A DNA stretch of 50,923 bases. Source: Smithella sp. Its GTDB lineage: Bacteria > Desulfobacterota > Syntrophia > Syntrophales > Smithellaceae. Location: contig JAGPFC010000006.1 in NCBI GenBank assembly GCA_018056685.1, positions 105,001-155,923 of the forward strand, read 5' to 3'. Shown one piece after another: positions 8,207 to 18,700 of this stretch (position 1 is its first letter; every line of letters begins with the position of its first letter). Below the pieces are notes generated by a model. The model saw only the letters and a program-made list of their open reading frames with translations, made no database searches and had not been told where the DNA came from. Both the position numbers and the translations under genes were made by a program.

Positions 8207-9175
8207 TCATAACGGCTCAAACTGAAAAATACGGTAATCAAAACGGTATTGATGTCCCGAGGATTCCAGACTTCTGGTCCATAACTGCATGATCGAATGA
8301 ACAAACCCACCGGGAAAAAGATGGAAATTCTGGGCGGTGGTTCCCCTTGTTTTCAGTTCTGTAGCGCTCAAATTACAACCGAGTGCCCAGTCACCCCCAT
8401 CCGTTCCCGGCGCTTCAAAATAAATCGGTCCCGTTTGTGTGTAACTGCCGAGGGGATTAAGCGTGGTGTATGATTCTCCGACATAAAAACGACCGCCGGT
8501 GAGCGCTGGCGTTGCACCGGATGCATTAATATACAGATTAAGTTTTGTGTCGGTATCATCACTGATGATTTTAAGAATGGCGTCGCTGTCGTTGCAATTG
8601 AGATTGGATATCATAATCCTTCCGGCGAAGGCATTAGTTCCGGCAAAAATGTAAGCGGAACCGGAGTCACCGGACGTAACACTTCCTGTTTTTAAAACGA
8701 TTACTTTATGAATGACCGGGACGGTGGCACGGACCGTATAGTCCGCTCCTGATGCGTCCACACTCACAGAAGGATTGGTGCCGTCATATGCATGGACCAG
8801 ATTGGGGTAGGGATCGGTCAGCGGATTGGATTTCTGAAATTCTCTGCCGGCCTCACTGCCTTCGGCAAGCGCGGTCGCGTCAACACCTTCTACCTTTTTG
8901 ACCTGATAATGACCGGTTTTATTGACGGGTATGACGGCGATACCGTTTGCATCGGTGACGCCGGTTAATACTTTATCTCCGGACTTCTGAATGGAAACAG
9001 TCATTCCGTCGACGGGGTAAGCAACGTCTGAACCTTCCAGCGCCAACTGAACCCTGACCGTGGAATGAATAGAGGAATGTGACCCTCCCCCACTGCTGCC
9101 GCAGCCGGCATAGAACAGAGAGCCAACCAAAAGAATTAATAAGATTATCCCTGGTGACAAACAGCTCTTTTTCAT
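8207..9175 (-). CDS. Predicted lipoprotein of unknown function
   Basis: The N-terminus is a lipoprotein signal: MKKSC, a hydrophobic core and the lipobox LFYAGC (Cys25), followed by a flexible Gly/Ser linker (SSGGGS). Next comes a beta-rich segment (VQLALEGSD, then VTDANGIAVIPV), resembling carboxypeptidase-regulatory or Ig-like domains. The C-terminal half (about residues 160-322) is Gly/Thr-rich and beta-like (YIFAGTNAFAGRIMISNLNC, RFYVGESYTTLNP), and I do not recognise it. Two Cys (NLNC and LGC) may pair. GGAGGA precedes the ATG and a good promoter lies at 9231-9259. It may be cotranscribed with the CFI-box gene 114 bp downstream. Confidence 0.75.
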   Translation of the reverse strand: MKKSCLSPGIILLILLVGSLFYAGCGSSGGGSHSSIHSTVRVQLALEGSDVAYPVDGMTVSIQKSGDKVLTGVTDANGIAVIPVNKTGHYQVKKVEGVDATALAEGSEAGREFQKSNPLTDPYPNLVHAYDGTNPSVSVDASGADYTVRATVPVIHKVIVLKTGSVTSGDSGSAYIFAGTNAFAGRIMISNLNCNDSDAILKIISDDTDTKLNLYINASGATPALTGGRFYVGESYTTLNPLGSYTQTGPIYFEAPGTDGGDWALGCNLSATELKTRGTTAQNFHLFPGGFVHSIMQLWTRSLESSGHQYRFDYRIFQFEPL

Positions 9176-9230
9176 AGAATCTTCCTCCTCGATATATTGG
9201 TTGGGAATAATAATGGTCTAAGTTTTGTGA

Positions 9231-9259
9231 ACTATAGAAACATCGGCCTTTTCTGTCAA
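9231..9259 (-). promoter_or_regulatory. Sigma70-type promoter of the lipoprotein gene
   Basis: On the minus strand TTGACA (9254-9259) is separated by exactly 17 bp from TATAGT (9231-9236), about 55 bp upstream of the lipoprotein ATG. Confidence 0.7.
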
Positions 9260-9457
9260 TAAAATAATAATATTTGATCCTGTCATTGACGAAATGAGCA
9301 AAATGATAATCGTCTGCCTTGTAGAGAAGTTGCCAGCGGGCGTCAGGTGTCGTTTTAATCATCGACGTCATCGGATAAGAATATTTAAACAGCAATCTTG
9401 AAATTGACAGCGATAAGGCGTTGATGTACAAAAGAATCAACAATTTCCTAAAGGCGA

Positions 9458-12400
9458 ATGAATTTGGCTATTCTAAAACGTACCCATATCATGATTCTTT
9501 TATCTGCGATTGCCGTCGTTTGTCTTTTTGCGTCTGCCTGGTTTTACGTTGCTCACAGACTATCCAATCTGGAGACATTCCGTGAAACCATTACAAAGAT
9601 CGCGGCGGAAAAAATCAATCGTGATATTCAATTCGAAAGCGGAAAAGCGAACCTTTCTTTTCGTGACGGGCTTGATTTGCAATTCAGCAACATCATCATC
9701 ACGGAAAAGGACCGTTCGGCTGTTTTCGCGAGCGCCCAAAAGGCTTTTTTCCGGGTGAAAATCCTTCCCCTTCTGGTCAATAACGTTATTTTTAAAGAGG
9801 CTGTTCTGGATGAGCCCCGTCTGCTATTGAAACGTGACCGGCAGGGGGTACTGAATATTGCCGATTTACTGGAAAAAGAAAAGGAAAAGACCGGTATTGA
9901 ATTTAAAAAGTTAATCATCAACAAAGGATTCGTGAGCTTTCTTGATCAGTCGGTGAACGAGCAGGGTTTGCTCACCTCCCTGGAGGATGTTCATGGCATC
10001 GTAGATTTCCTTTTCGGGAGAGATACGTCCCGTTTCCGTTTGAATGCTTCTCTCGTTGAGAACAGGAATAAGGCCGGCATCCGCCTGGACGGCAGTTATC
10101 AGGCTGCCCAGGAGGGGAAACCGTTTTCTGACAGTGTGATAGACGTCTCTTTTGATCTCCAGGGAATGGATTTGAAACATTATAATGCCTATTGGAAGCA
10201 TTATACCCCTCTGACGCAATTAGACGGAAAGCTGGCTGCGCGGATAAAAGTCGCGGGAAAATTATCTGATTTTGAATCACAAGGTGTTGTGACCTTACAG
10301 GATGCCGTCATTGTGTATCCGGAGGTTTTTCGAAGTCATCTCCGGCCCCGGAAAGTTTTCGTTGATTACGCCATCAATTGGTCTGCCGGCAATCTGAAAC
10401 TGGATATTGCCCGTTTGACGGTTGATCGTTTTGAGGCAAAGGGCAACTTTGCCATTCAGGGCATGGATACGCAGGACCCCCTGTTTAAGGCAGATGCCGT
10501 CACCTCGGTTTTTGCTCTGAAAGATGTCCGGTCTTATATTCCGTGGAAAATTATTCATCGGGATGTGGGAAACTATATCGAGACGCATGTTAAAGACGGT
10601 CACTTTCGGCTGGTGGAAGGAAGATTCAACGGGCGGAAAAACCAGTTGGCCGATATGAGCAAAAAAGAAAGTGCCTCCGTCGTGTACGTCCGGGCGGAAG
10701 TGAACAAAGGCGTTTTCGAGGCGCATCACAAAGCACCGGTTTTTCACAATATCAGCGGCATCATGGAAATGAAAAACAGGGTGTTTGCGCTGAAAAAAAT
10801 GAAAGGGATTTTTGGTGCGTCACCCTGCACACTGGATGGTTACATTTCCGATTACGCGCTGCCAACGCCGAATATCTATACCGCCGAGATGGACATGCAG
10901 CCGGAACGTGAGGAAATTTTGTGGCTCATCGGAAAGGAAAAATTCAGAGCTCTTCATTTTAAAGGCCCTTCTTCTCTTCATCTTTCCGGCAAAGGTCCGA
11001 CAGACCAATACCGGATCAGCGCCAACTGGAATTTAACCGATGCCGCATACGCTTATCCTGACGTTATGGAAAAGCCGGCAAAAAGAAACAACAATTTTAA
11101 AGCGGAAATCATTTTGAATGATGATGCCGTGAATTTCTCTTCATTTCATTATGATTTACCGCCTGCCCATATATCCGGATCGGCTATGTTTCGATACGCC
11201 GGGGGCATTCCCGTATCTGTGCAGGTTAAGTCCGGGTCTTTTAATATTCAAAGGGCAACGTCCATTCTCCCGGTGTTACGGGATTACCATCCCGCAGGCA
11301 ACTGTTCGCTTGATTTTGCCGGAAAGGGCGATCTGAACGATCCCGCGTCCATGCATTGGCGTGGAAATATTGCGCTCGACGATGTCTCTCTGAACCTTCC
11401 GTTTGCCGTCAAAACAATCAAAGGCTTGACAGGGAAGGTCGTTTTCGACGGCAACAAAATGGAAACGTCGCCGTTAAAAGTTCAAATCGGAGAAAGCGCT
11501 GTCGAAGGCAGGCTCAGCATTGATGATTTTCATGATCTGAAACTCAACTGTCAATTCAGTTCAGATTTGCTGCGAACCGCCGATTTAGGATTGATCAGCC
11601 CGGAAGGTGCCGTGAACGTCACCAGCGTGGAGGGCAAAATCGCCGTCGCCGATGAAATGATCAGTGTGGAAAAGCTGTCTTTCGGTCTGGGAGAATCAAA
11701 ATTCAATCTTTCCGGAACTGCCAGCGATTGGGACCGGCCGAAAATCACGCTGTCGCTGATCTCTCCTTACATAAATTACGATGATATTGCCCGCCTGCTG
11801 GCGCTGGATTATGAAAAACAAAAAGATGCTGCGTCTGTCGATTGGCAGGTCGATGCCAGTGTGCTGGCGGATGCCGGAAAATTCAACGGCGTTGATTTCA
11901 AAAATCTCCGTACCGGACTGAAATACGCGCAAAATGTCGTTGATGTTGAACAACTGGAAGCGGATTTTTTTGACGGAAAAATCAAGGCAAAGGGCAAGAT
12001 AGACATCAAGCCGGATGGTCAGAATCATTACGCGGCCAATATGGCGGTGGAAAAAATTTCACTGGATAAACTCCAGCGGTATCTCGATTTGGGAGGCAGG
12101 ATGTTGACCGGCAAACTATCACTGAAAAGTGACATCACCGCTGCAGGTCGCAGCGCGGATGATTTCAAAAAAACACTGGCGGGAACCGTGCATTTCAAAG
12201 CGGAAAAAGGGGTATTAAAAAAATTTTCCGTCCTGTCCAAGATATTCTCCCTGCTCAATATTTATCAGTTATTCAAGCTGCAACTGCCGGATATGGCCAA
12301 GGATGGCATGCCTTATAATCAGATCACCGCGCATACGTCTTTGAAAAAAGGCGTCATCTCGTCCGAAGATTTTTTCATTGACAGCGATGCCATGAAAATA

Positions 12401-12700
12401 TCGATCGCCGGTAAAATTGATTTTTTGAAGAAGAGGGTTGATTATATTGCCGGTGTACATCCCCTGCAGACCATCGATCGCATCGCGGCAAAGATTCCCA
12501 TCGCCGGCTGGCTGATTACGGACGAAAAAGGGAATCTGATTACGGTTGATTTCAAGGTTGACGGAACCTGGGATAATCCCAATGTCAGCCCCATACCGGC
12601 TAAGTCCATCGCTAAAGGAACGCTGGAGATGTTCAAACGCATTTTAAACTGGCCGGAAAAGCTTTTTACCGATACGGGCGAGGTGCTCTTTGGCCGCTGA
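9458..12700 (+). CDS. AsmA/YhdP-like inner-membrane-anchored protein
   Basis: This 1080-residue protein has one N-terminal membrane anchor (about residues 11-33) and then a very long periplasmic beta-rich region. The first part resembles the AsmA N-terminal domain (ETITKIAAEKINRDIQFESG, then FRVKILPLLVNNVIFKEAVL). The C-terminal end carries the AsmA-like pattern (VDYIAGVHPLQTIDRIAAKI, then PIAGWLI and VDFKVDGTWDNPNVSPI). The family forms elongated beta-groove proteins thought to move phospholipids between inner and outer membranes (YhdP, TamB and YdbH in E. coli). The length is close to YhdP and the C-terminal pattern fits YhdP/AsmA better than TamB. The start is ATG 9458 with AAGGCG just upstream. 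The gene stands alone, facing the DUF11 operon. Confidence 0.85.
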   Translation: MNLAILKRTHIMILLSAIAVVCLFASAWFYVAHRLSNLETFRETITKIAAEKINRDIQFESGKANLSFRDGLDLQFSNIIITEKDRSAVFASAQKAFFRVKILPLLVNNVIFKEAVLDEPRLLLKRDRQGVLNIADLLEKEKEKTGIEFKKLIINKGFVSFLDQSVNEQGLLTSLEDVHGIVDFLFGRDTSRFRLNASLVENRNKAGIRLDGSYQAAQEGKPFSDSVIDVSFDLQGMDLKHYNAYWKHYTPLTQLDGKLAARIKVAGKLSDFESQGVVTLQDAVIVYPEVFRSHLRPRKVFVDYAINWSAGNLKLDIARLTVDRFEAKGNFAIQGMDTQDPLFKADAVTSVFALKDVRSYIPWKIIHRDVGNYIETHVKDGHFRLVEGRFNGRKNQLADMSKKESASVVYVRAEVNKGVFEAHHKAPVFHNISGIMEMKNRVFALKKMKGIFGASPCTLDGYISDYALPTPNIYTAEMDMQPEREEILWLIGKEKFRALHFKGPSSLHLSGKGPTDQYRISANWNLTDAAYAYPDVMEKPAKRNNNFKAEIILNDDAVNFSSFHYDLPPAHISGSAMFRYAGGIPVSVQVKSGSFNIQRATSILPVLRDYHPAGNCSLDFAGKGDLNDPASMHWRGNIALDDVSLNLPFAVKTIKGLTGKVVFDGNKMETSPLKVQIGESAVEGRLSIDDFHDLKLNCQFSSDLLRTADLGLISPEGAVNVTSVEGKIAVADEMISVEKLSFGLGESKFNLSGTASDWDRPKITLSLISPYINYDDIARLLALDYEKQKDAASVDWQVDASVLADAGKFNGVDFKNLRTGLKYAQNVVDVEQLEADFFDGKIKAKGKIDIKPDGQNHYAANMAVEKISLDKLQRYLDLGGRMLTGKLSLKSDITAAGRSADDFKKTLAGTVHFKAEKGVLKKFSVLSKIFSLLNIYQLFKLQLPDMAKDGMPYNQITAHTSLKKGVISSEDFFIDSDAMKISIAGKIDFLKKRVDYIAGVHPLQTIDRIAAKIPIAGWLITDEKGNLITVDFKVDGTWDNPNVSPIPAKSIAKGTLEMFKRILNWPEKLFTDTGEVLFGR

Positions 12701-12711
12701 ATGATTTTTTC

Positions 12712-12745
12712 TTGTTGGGCTCGAATTGCAGGAGCCAATCAACAA
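12712..12745. terminator. Candidate terminator hairpin between convergent genes
   Basis: TTGTTG plus GGCTC (12712-12722) can pair with GAGCC (12732-12736) and CAACAA (12740-12745), with a 3-nt bulge. A T-run (12704-12710) precedes it, which would follow the stem for minus-strand transcripts. It sits in the 47-bp gap between the AsmA-like gene and the 2460-residue gene. Confidence 0.4.
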
Positions 12746-12747
12746 AG

Positions 12748-15700
12748 TTATTTTCGCAGTGTTTTTTCATCAAACTTGAAACGCAATTTCAGATACGGTC
12801 CGTCTCCGTTGTAACTATCTCCGGCCAGGTCTTGATCGAAACGGTCGAAAGAGTAACCTGCAGACAACCACAACTGATCGATCAGGCGGTAGCCGAGTTC
12901 GATGGAACCGCCATGCAGACGAGTATCGGTCAAATGGGAAGTCAGTAAGCGGTATTCCGCTCCAATATCGAACCGGTCGTTCAAATCATAAATTATTCTG
13001 GCCGCGTACAGGTCGGTATAGGACGAGAAACAGTCATCCTTCTCCAGTTTACCGGCATATTTACCCATGAACTGTAAATCCTGGTTAATCTGATACAGAC
13101 CTTCCGTGGATATAATAAAAGCATTGGTCGTGTTGCTGGGCTTCGCAGACGACTGTTTGCTGTATTTATATTCGATTTTACTCAAAGCATTAAATCTGTC
13201 GTTGTCCAGAGGCCGGTAGGCAATCCCCGCCATCAAACGGGACGTATGGTCTTCTGCCGAAACCCCGCCCTGTTCCAGGAAATATCTTTCTCTTAAAAGC
13301 AGGGTATAATCGGGATTGATCTTGTAAGCCATGGCCATTTCCGCCAGATAGGAGTCTTTACCGTCATCGGTCATTTCGTGGCGATGTTCGGCCCTGCCGG
13401 TCAATTTCACATCTTTTTTGGGTAAATATTCCACACCTGCAGACACTGCATAAGCATCCGGTTCATTCTCGTTTTTTTCACCGCTTAACGTGCTCAGGTA
13501 CTCGGCGGTGAGATTGGCCGTTACACCATCCGCAATATGGTATTTATTTTTTAAACCCACTACCTGCTGATTACGCGACCCCGCGGAGCTATCTGCCAGA
13601 CGGTATTCGTTAAACACGGTTGTGTTCTTCAGAATCTCAGATTCAGCGCCGATCAGGGTTCTGGTCTGCTTGCTGTCCTGATATTTTGCATATTCTTCCC
13701 TGACGTATAAGCGGGTTTGCTGATTAAACTTGTAATTGAGTCCGCCCTGAGTCAGGGATAATGCATCTTCACCCACATCCTGTTTATGGCTGAGGGACAG
13801 AGACAGGTTAGGCAGAATTTCTCTTTCCAATGCCAGTTTGATGTACGTCGCCTTATCCGGTGTCTCATACGAATTGAGGAAGGGGACTCCGTTGAGCAGT
13901 CCACCCGGTGTATAGGGGGTCTGGGCCGGTGTTTTGGTCAGATTGTCAGACTCCTCATGAGATACTTCGAGACCGATGGTTGTTTTCTTGAATTTCTTGG
14001 TAACGTCCGCGGAAGCCAAAGTACGCGATGTATTATTAATCCTGTCATCTTCGTCCAGATATTTTACCTTCAAGGTAAGACCGGGCTGGATTTCATAAGC
14101 GGCATCCAGACCCCATTTTTCCGTGCCGCGCACCGCGTCGGTGGCCGAAGGATTTCCAAAGTAATCGCTTAATGTCTGATAATAACCGTTAAGAGATAGT
14201 TTATCCAGCGGACGACTCTTTACATCGACAAACCAGCCTTCACCGGTTTTAGAAACAAAGTCACTGTTGATATCAAACAATCCACGGGTATTGGCATATT
14301 CCGCCTTGAGCGTCGTCTTGAGCGGCAGATGAAGCGTTAAATCTGTTCCCATCAGATGCGAGTTTTTTATGGCGTTTTCCTCGACAATACCGGTTGCGCC
14401 GATCTCCAGCATTTTATTGGGTTTATAAGCGCCGCGACCGCCATAGATGAAATACTTATCGCCTTCGCCAATGCCTTCATAGGTGGCAACAATATAAAGC
14501 GGATTGCCATCAGCGTCATGACTGGGGATCGGTTCTTTAAACAGAAGGGTTCCCAGACCGTAATCGATTTCGTAGTCCGACCCTCTTGACTGAGGTGCTT
14601 TATGGATGATGCGGTCAGGTTGCAGGCGATCGCGTGTTTCAACAACGATGCGTTCCGAACCGTCAATAATCTGATTACTGTTTAAATAGTATAATCCGGA
14701 AATTCCTTTGCCGGGAATGGTATCGACAACCTGGCTCTGATCCGTATGCGTGCCGAACGAACGCAGCTTGAATTGATCCGTATTGACTTCGACCTTCAGC
14801 CCGTTGAAGGATCGCGAATAAGCGCTTAATTTGGTTTCCGTCAGATCGGTGCGGTAATCGCCATACAGCAGGTAAGATTTATTCTTCTCCAGTTTGACAT
14901 ACAGATTTTCACGGGACAGGGCTTCGTATCCTGTTTTGCTTTCATCGCCGTAAGCCGGGTACTTGTCTTCCGAATCCAGGCGGGTATCCGATTCGCGGAA
15001 AAGTTCATCCGTGTGTTGCTTGTTGGAATCATAAGCGGCAGTCAGAACAAAGTCTTTATAAATGTTGCCCTTCATAAAGAAAGCGCCCCGTCCGTCCAGA
15101 TACGTTCCTTCGTCAAAGAAGGTTCTATCTTTCAGGTATCTTAAATCACCGGATGAACGACCGTGTCCGAGAACAATTTCTCCGAGGCCGACCAGGAACA
15201 GGGGTCTTTGATTGGGCACAAAATAGATGTCCGCTTCAGCCTTCAATTCACTGGCCTGAGCATAAATTTTGGCTTCTCCGGTTTCCCGCGGAGCGATGAT
15301 GGTGAAATGAGCAATGCCTTTTTGACAAAGAATCTGGTGACCGTCGTTTGCCGGGTCGGCATCCTTTTCCAGAATTTCGCCGGATGAAACGCCAACGGAA
15401 ACCGTCGGGAAATCGGCTACCGCCTGACCTTTATTGTCTTCTACGGAAACCGTGACATTGATCCGGGATTCACCGTCTGCCATCGCTTCCTTGCGGTCGG
15501 GCTTAACGGCCAGACGCTGCGGTTGCCCCGATACCGACACACGGATTTGTTTTTCCGCCCGAACAATGCCGAATAAATCTTTTACAACGGCCTTAATCAG
15601 GTTTTCTTCACCGCGTTTCAGTTTGATGTCAATAAATTCATAAACTTCTACTTTTCCCTTCTTGTTTGTTGCCTTTGTTCCTACATGGTCATCACTGACT

Positions 15701-18700
15701 TCGTCACCGTTGACCGTCAATTTCAGGACGGTGTCCATCGGGAATTTGACCAGAACGCGAATGCTGTCGCGCGTGGTTGAGGATTGATCCAGAGGCTTCA
15801 AAAATTCCAGTTCCGGTGTCATCAGCAATATCTGTTCAGACAGTTGTTTTTCCTGCGCAGAGCTGCCCATCATGCCGGCAGCGTCCCTTGCTGTTTGGGT
15901 ATTGTCCGCTGCGTTTGAAGCCTGCTGTTCTTCACCTTTTATTTCCGGTTGTGACGACGAAGGCGCATCCGAACCTTCATACGAAACTTCACTGTCGGCA
16001 AAGAAGGTTTCTGCCAAATTTGCAGTGTTCGAAGAGGCGGCGACTTCATCGGTAACATTGACCGATGTATTGTTGTCGTTTTTCTGCTCAGCCGGTGTCT
16101 TCACCGGGGTATTTTCGCTTGACGGTCCATCTTGGATCGCCTGTTCCTGCTTTTCAGTTACGGGCGGCGCTTGTTCTTTATTTTCTTTCGCCGGCAGATT
16201 GTTTTCTGCTGCCGGCTCGGATTTCTTTTGAACTTCTTGCGGTTTTATTTCTTCCTCTTTCTTGTCCAGAGCGAAGTTGGCTTTGAACAGACCGCCAGGC
16301 GTCATATCCACAAACTGGGAAGTGCCGCTGCGCATAAACCGGTTGGTGCCCGGTTTGGGGATAAGATTCTTCGGGAGACTGGTTTCATCCAGACGCAGCA
16401 CATGCGTCCCGGCAGGGATTCCGGAAATGGAGAACTTGCCGGCTTTGTCGGTGATCACCCGTGTTCCGTCTTCAAGATAAAGCGCCACGTTGCCGATTCC
16501 GGAATCTTTTTGAACTGCACCGTTTCCATCCCGATCAATGAACACACGCCCGATAATCGTGCCCCTGGTGGTGAACACACCTTCCGTGATCTTGATCTTG
16601 AAGGATGCCTTATTGGATACAACCGTCTTGCCGAGGCTTATCCCTGACGCCGATACGTAGTTGATTGCTTCTCCGGTTTGCGTATCCGGTCCTACAACCG
16701 CACGATAGTTGATCGTGAAGGAGGAGTTCGCACCCAGGTCAGCCACTTTCCAGGCCAGTGTACGCTTGCCCTTGGCCTCAGGATCTTCTGTATCCTTTTC
16801 ATCAAATTGAGACGATTTCCTGATGTACGTAATGCCGTGAGGCATGATGTCTGTTACCACAATACTCTTGACAGGTGCCTCGCCATTGGTGGTTACGGTC
16901 AGCGTATAAATAATGATATCACCGATGGAGGCCGTGGTTTTATTGGCCGTCTTCGTAATCGTCAAACGTCCCGGTGGCGGATCAACCGGCACATCACTGA
17001 TGAGAGCCGGATCACCGATCCGCAAGGAGAATTTTCCGCCGCGGGAGCCGTCACCGATGGTGAATCCTTCCGGAAGATCCGGATCGGGCACAACGGACGG
17101 GAAGGTGTAACCGGCGGGCGGCGCCGTTTGAAAACAGTAATCTCCGGCCGGAACGAGCGGAAAGGCAAACCTTCCGTCATCGCCTGTCGCTTCAGCCGGA
17201 TTGACCTGTCCGGGCGGCAAAGAAGGCCAGCTTTCCAAATCGCAGGTGCCTGTTTCATGGTTCCAGTTTCTCAAGGTCACAATGGCGCCGGAAACCGGAT
17301 TCCCGTTTATCGAATTAAAGACAATACCTGATGGATCAATCAGTGCCATTGCCACATGGACGGGAGCGGCATCCAGATTATCGGTATAGGTAACCTCTAT
17401 GCGGGAATTCGGTTCAACGGTCAGTTTGCCGTCTGAACCGGTCGAGGCTTCCAGCGTGCTGGGTATGCTGGTGCGGAAGATTCCCGTATCCGGTCCCGTT
17501 TCCAACAGGATAATGGTTTCTGAATCACCGGTGGCGGGATTTGTGAGAACCACCGTCACTTTGTCAATGACACCGGGATCAAGATTCTGATCCGCGTCTT
17601 TAACCTGAATGTTGATTTTATCGCCGCTCATGTAGCCGTAGGCCGGCTGCCAGTTGGCATCGAAGAATCCCACTTCTCCCGGGGTTCGGGGCGTGATCAT
17701 CTTGGTCACTGTGGAGGACAGCTCGCTTACGGCAGTGGCGGTGACAGAAGCCGTATTGGAAACAGCCGTGCCACTGAAATCAATGTCCACCTTGGCATTC
17801 AGATGAACGGTAACGATCGCACCCGGTTCAAGGGAGGCTACCGACCAGTTGACCAGGTTATTTTGTCCCGTGCCGCCGTTATCAGCACTTACAAAGCTGA
17901 TTCCCGTGGGCAGGGCGTCACGAATCATGATATTGGATACGGACACCTCACCGGCATTTTTAATTTCAATGGCAAATGCCAGCGGATTTCCCGGTCGAGC
18001 GACGGGGGTTGTTACAATTTTTTGAATCGCCAACAGCGGTGTGCCGACCGGAACCGTAGCTGAGGCGGTTTTCCCCCCGGCTTCCACCGATGTAACCGAA
18101 GCCGTATTGGTAATATCCTTGCCCGCAGTTCCTGTTGCATTGACGGCGGCGGTCAGATGAACGGTTCTTGTTGCTCCGGGTAACAGATCCCCTATCATCC
18201 ATCTTACCGTGCCCGCGTTAAAGGTTGAAGCGACGTCGGTGCTGACAAAGGTCATTCCGGCCGGAAGCGGATCCTCCATGACGATTCCTGTAACCTTGAC
18301 TGCGCCGTTGTTGGTTACGGTAAAAGTATAGACGACCTGTGCGCCGGGGGCGACTTTGCCCTGCTGCGCGCTCTTTGTAAACTGCAAGGATGCGTTAGCC
18401 GGCAGGTTGACTTGAAGCGAAGCGGAGGCGGAGGCGAGAGAACCGGCATTGTCGGTGGAAATGACGCCGGTATTGTTTGTGTAGGTTCCTGCTGCCGTTG
18501 CCGTGACCGGTACGGTTATGGCACAGCTACCGGATACCGGGATTGTTCCTCCCGCAAGCGTCAGGGCGTTTCCGCCGTTGGTCAGCGTTAATGTGCCGCC
18601 GCAGGTGTTTGTGGCACTGCCCAGGGCCGAAGCGGTGTTGATCATGTTTGCAGGGTAGGCATCCGAAAAAGCCACTCCGGTGATCGTTGTCGTGTTGGGA

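Noticed and set aside
8973..9443. Minus-strand open frame upstream of the lipoprotein gene
   Set aside because: It runs through the lipoprotein promoter and ribosome site and then out of frame into the lipoprotein gene. No domain or ribosome site supports it.
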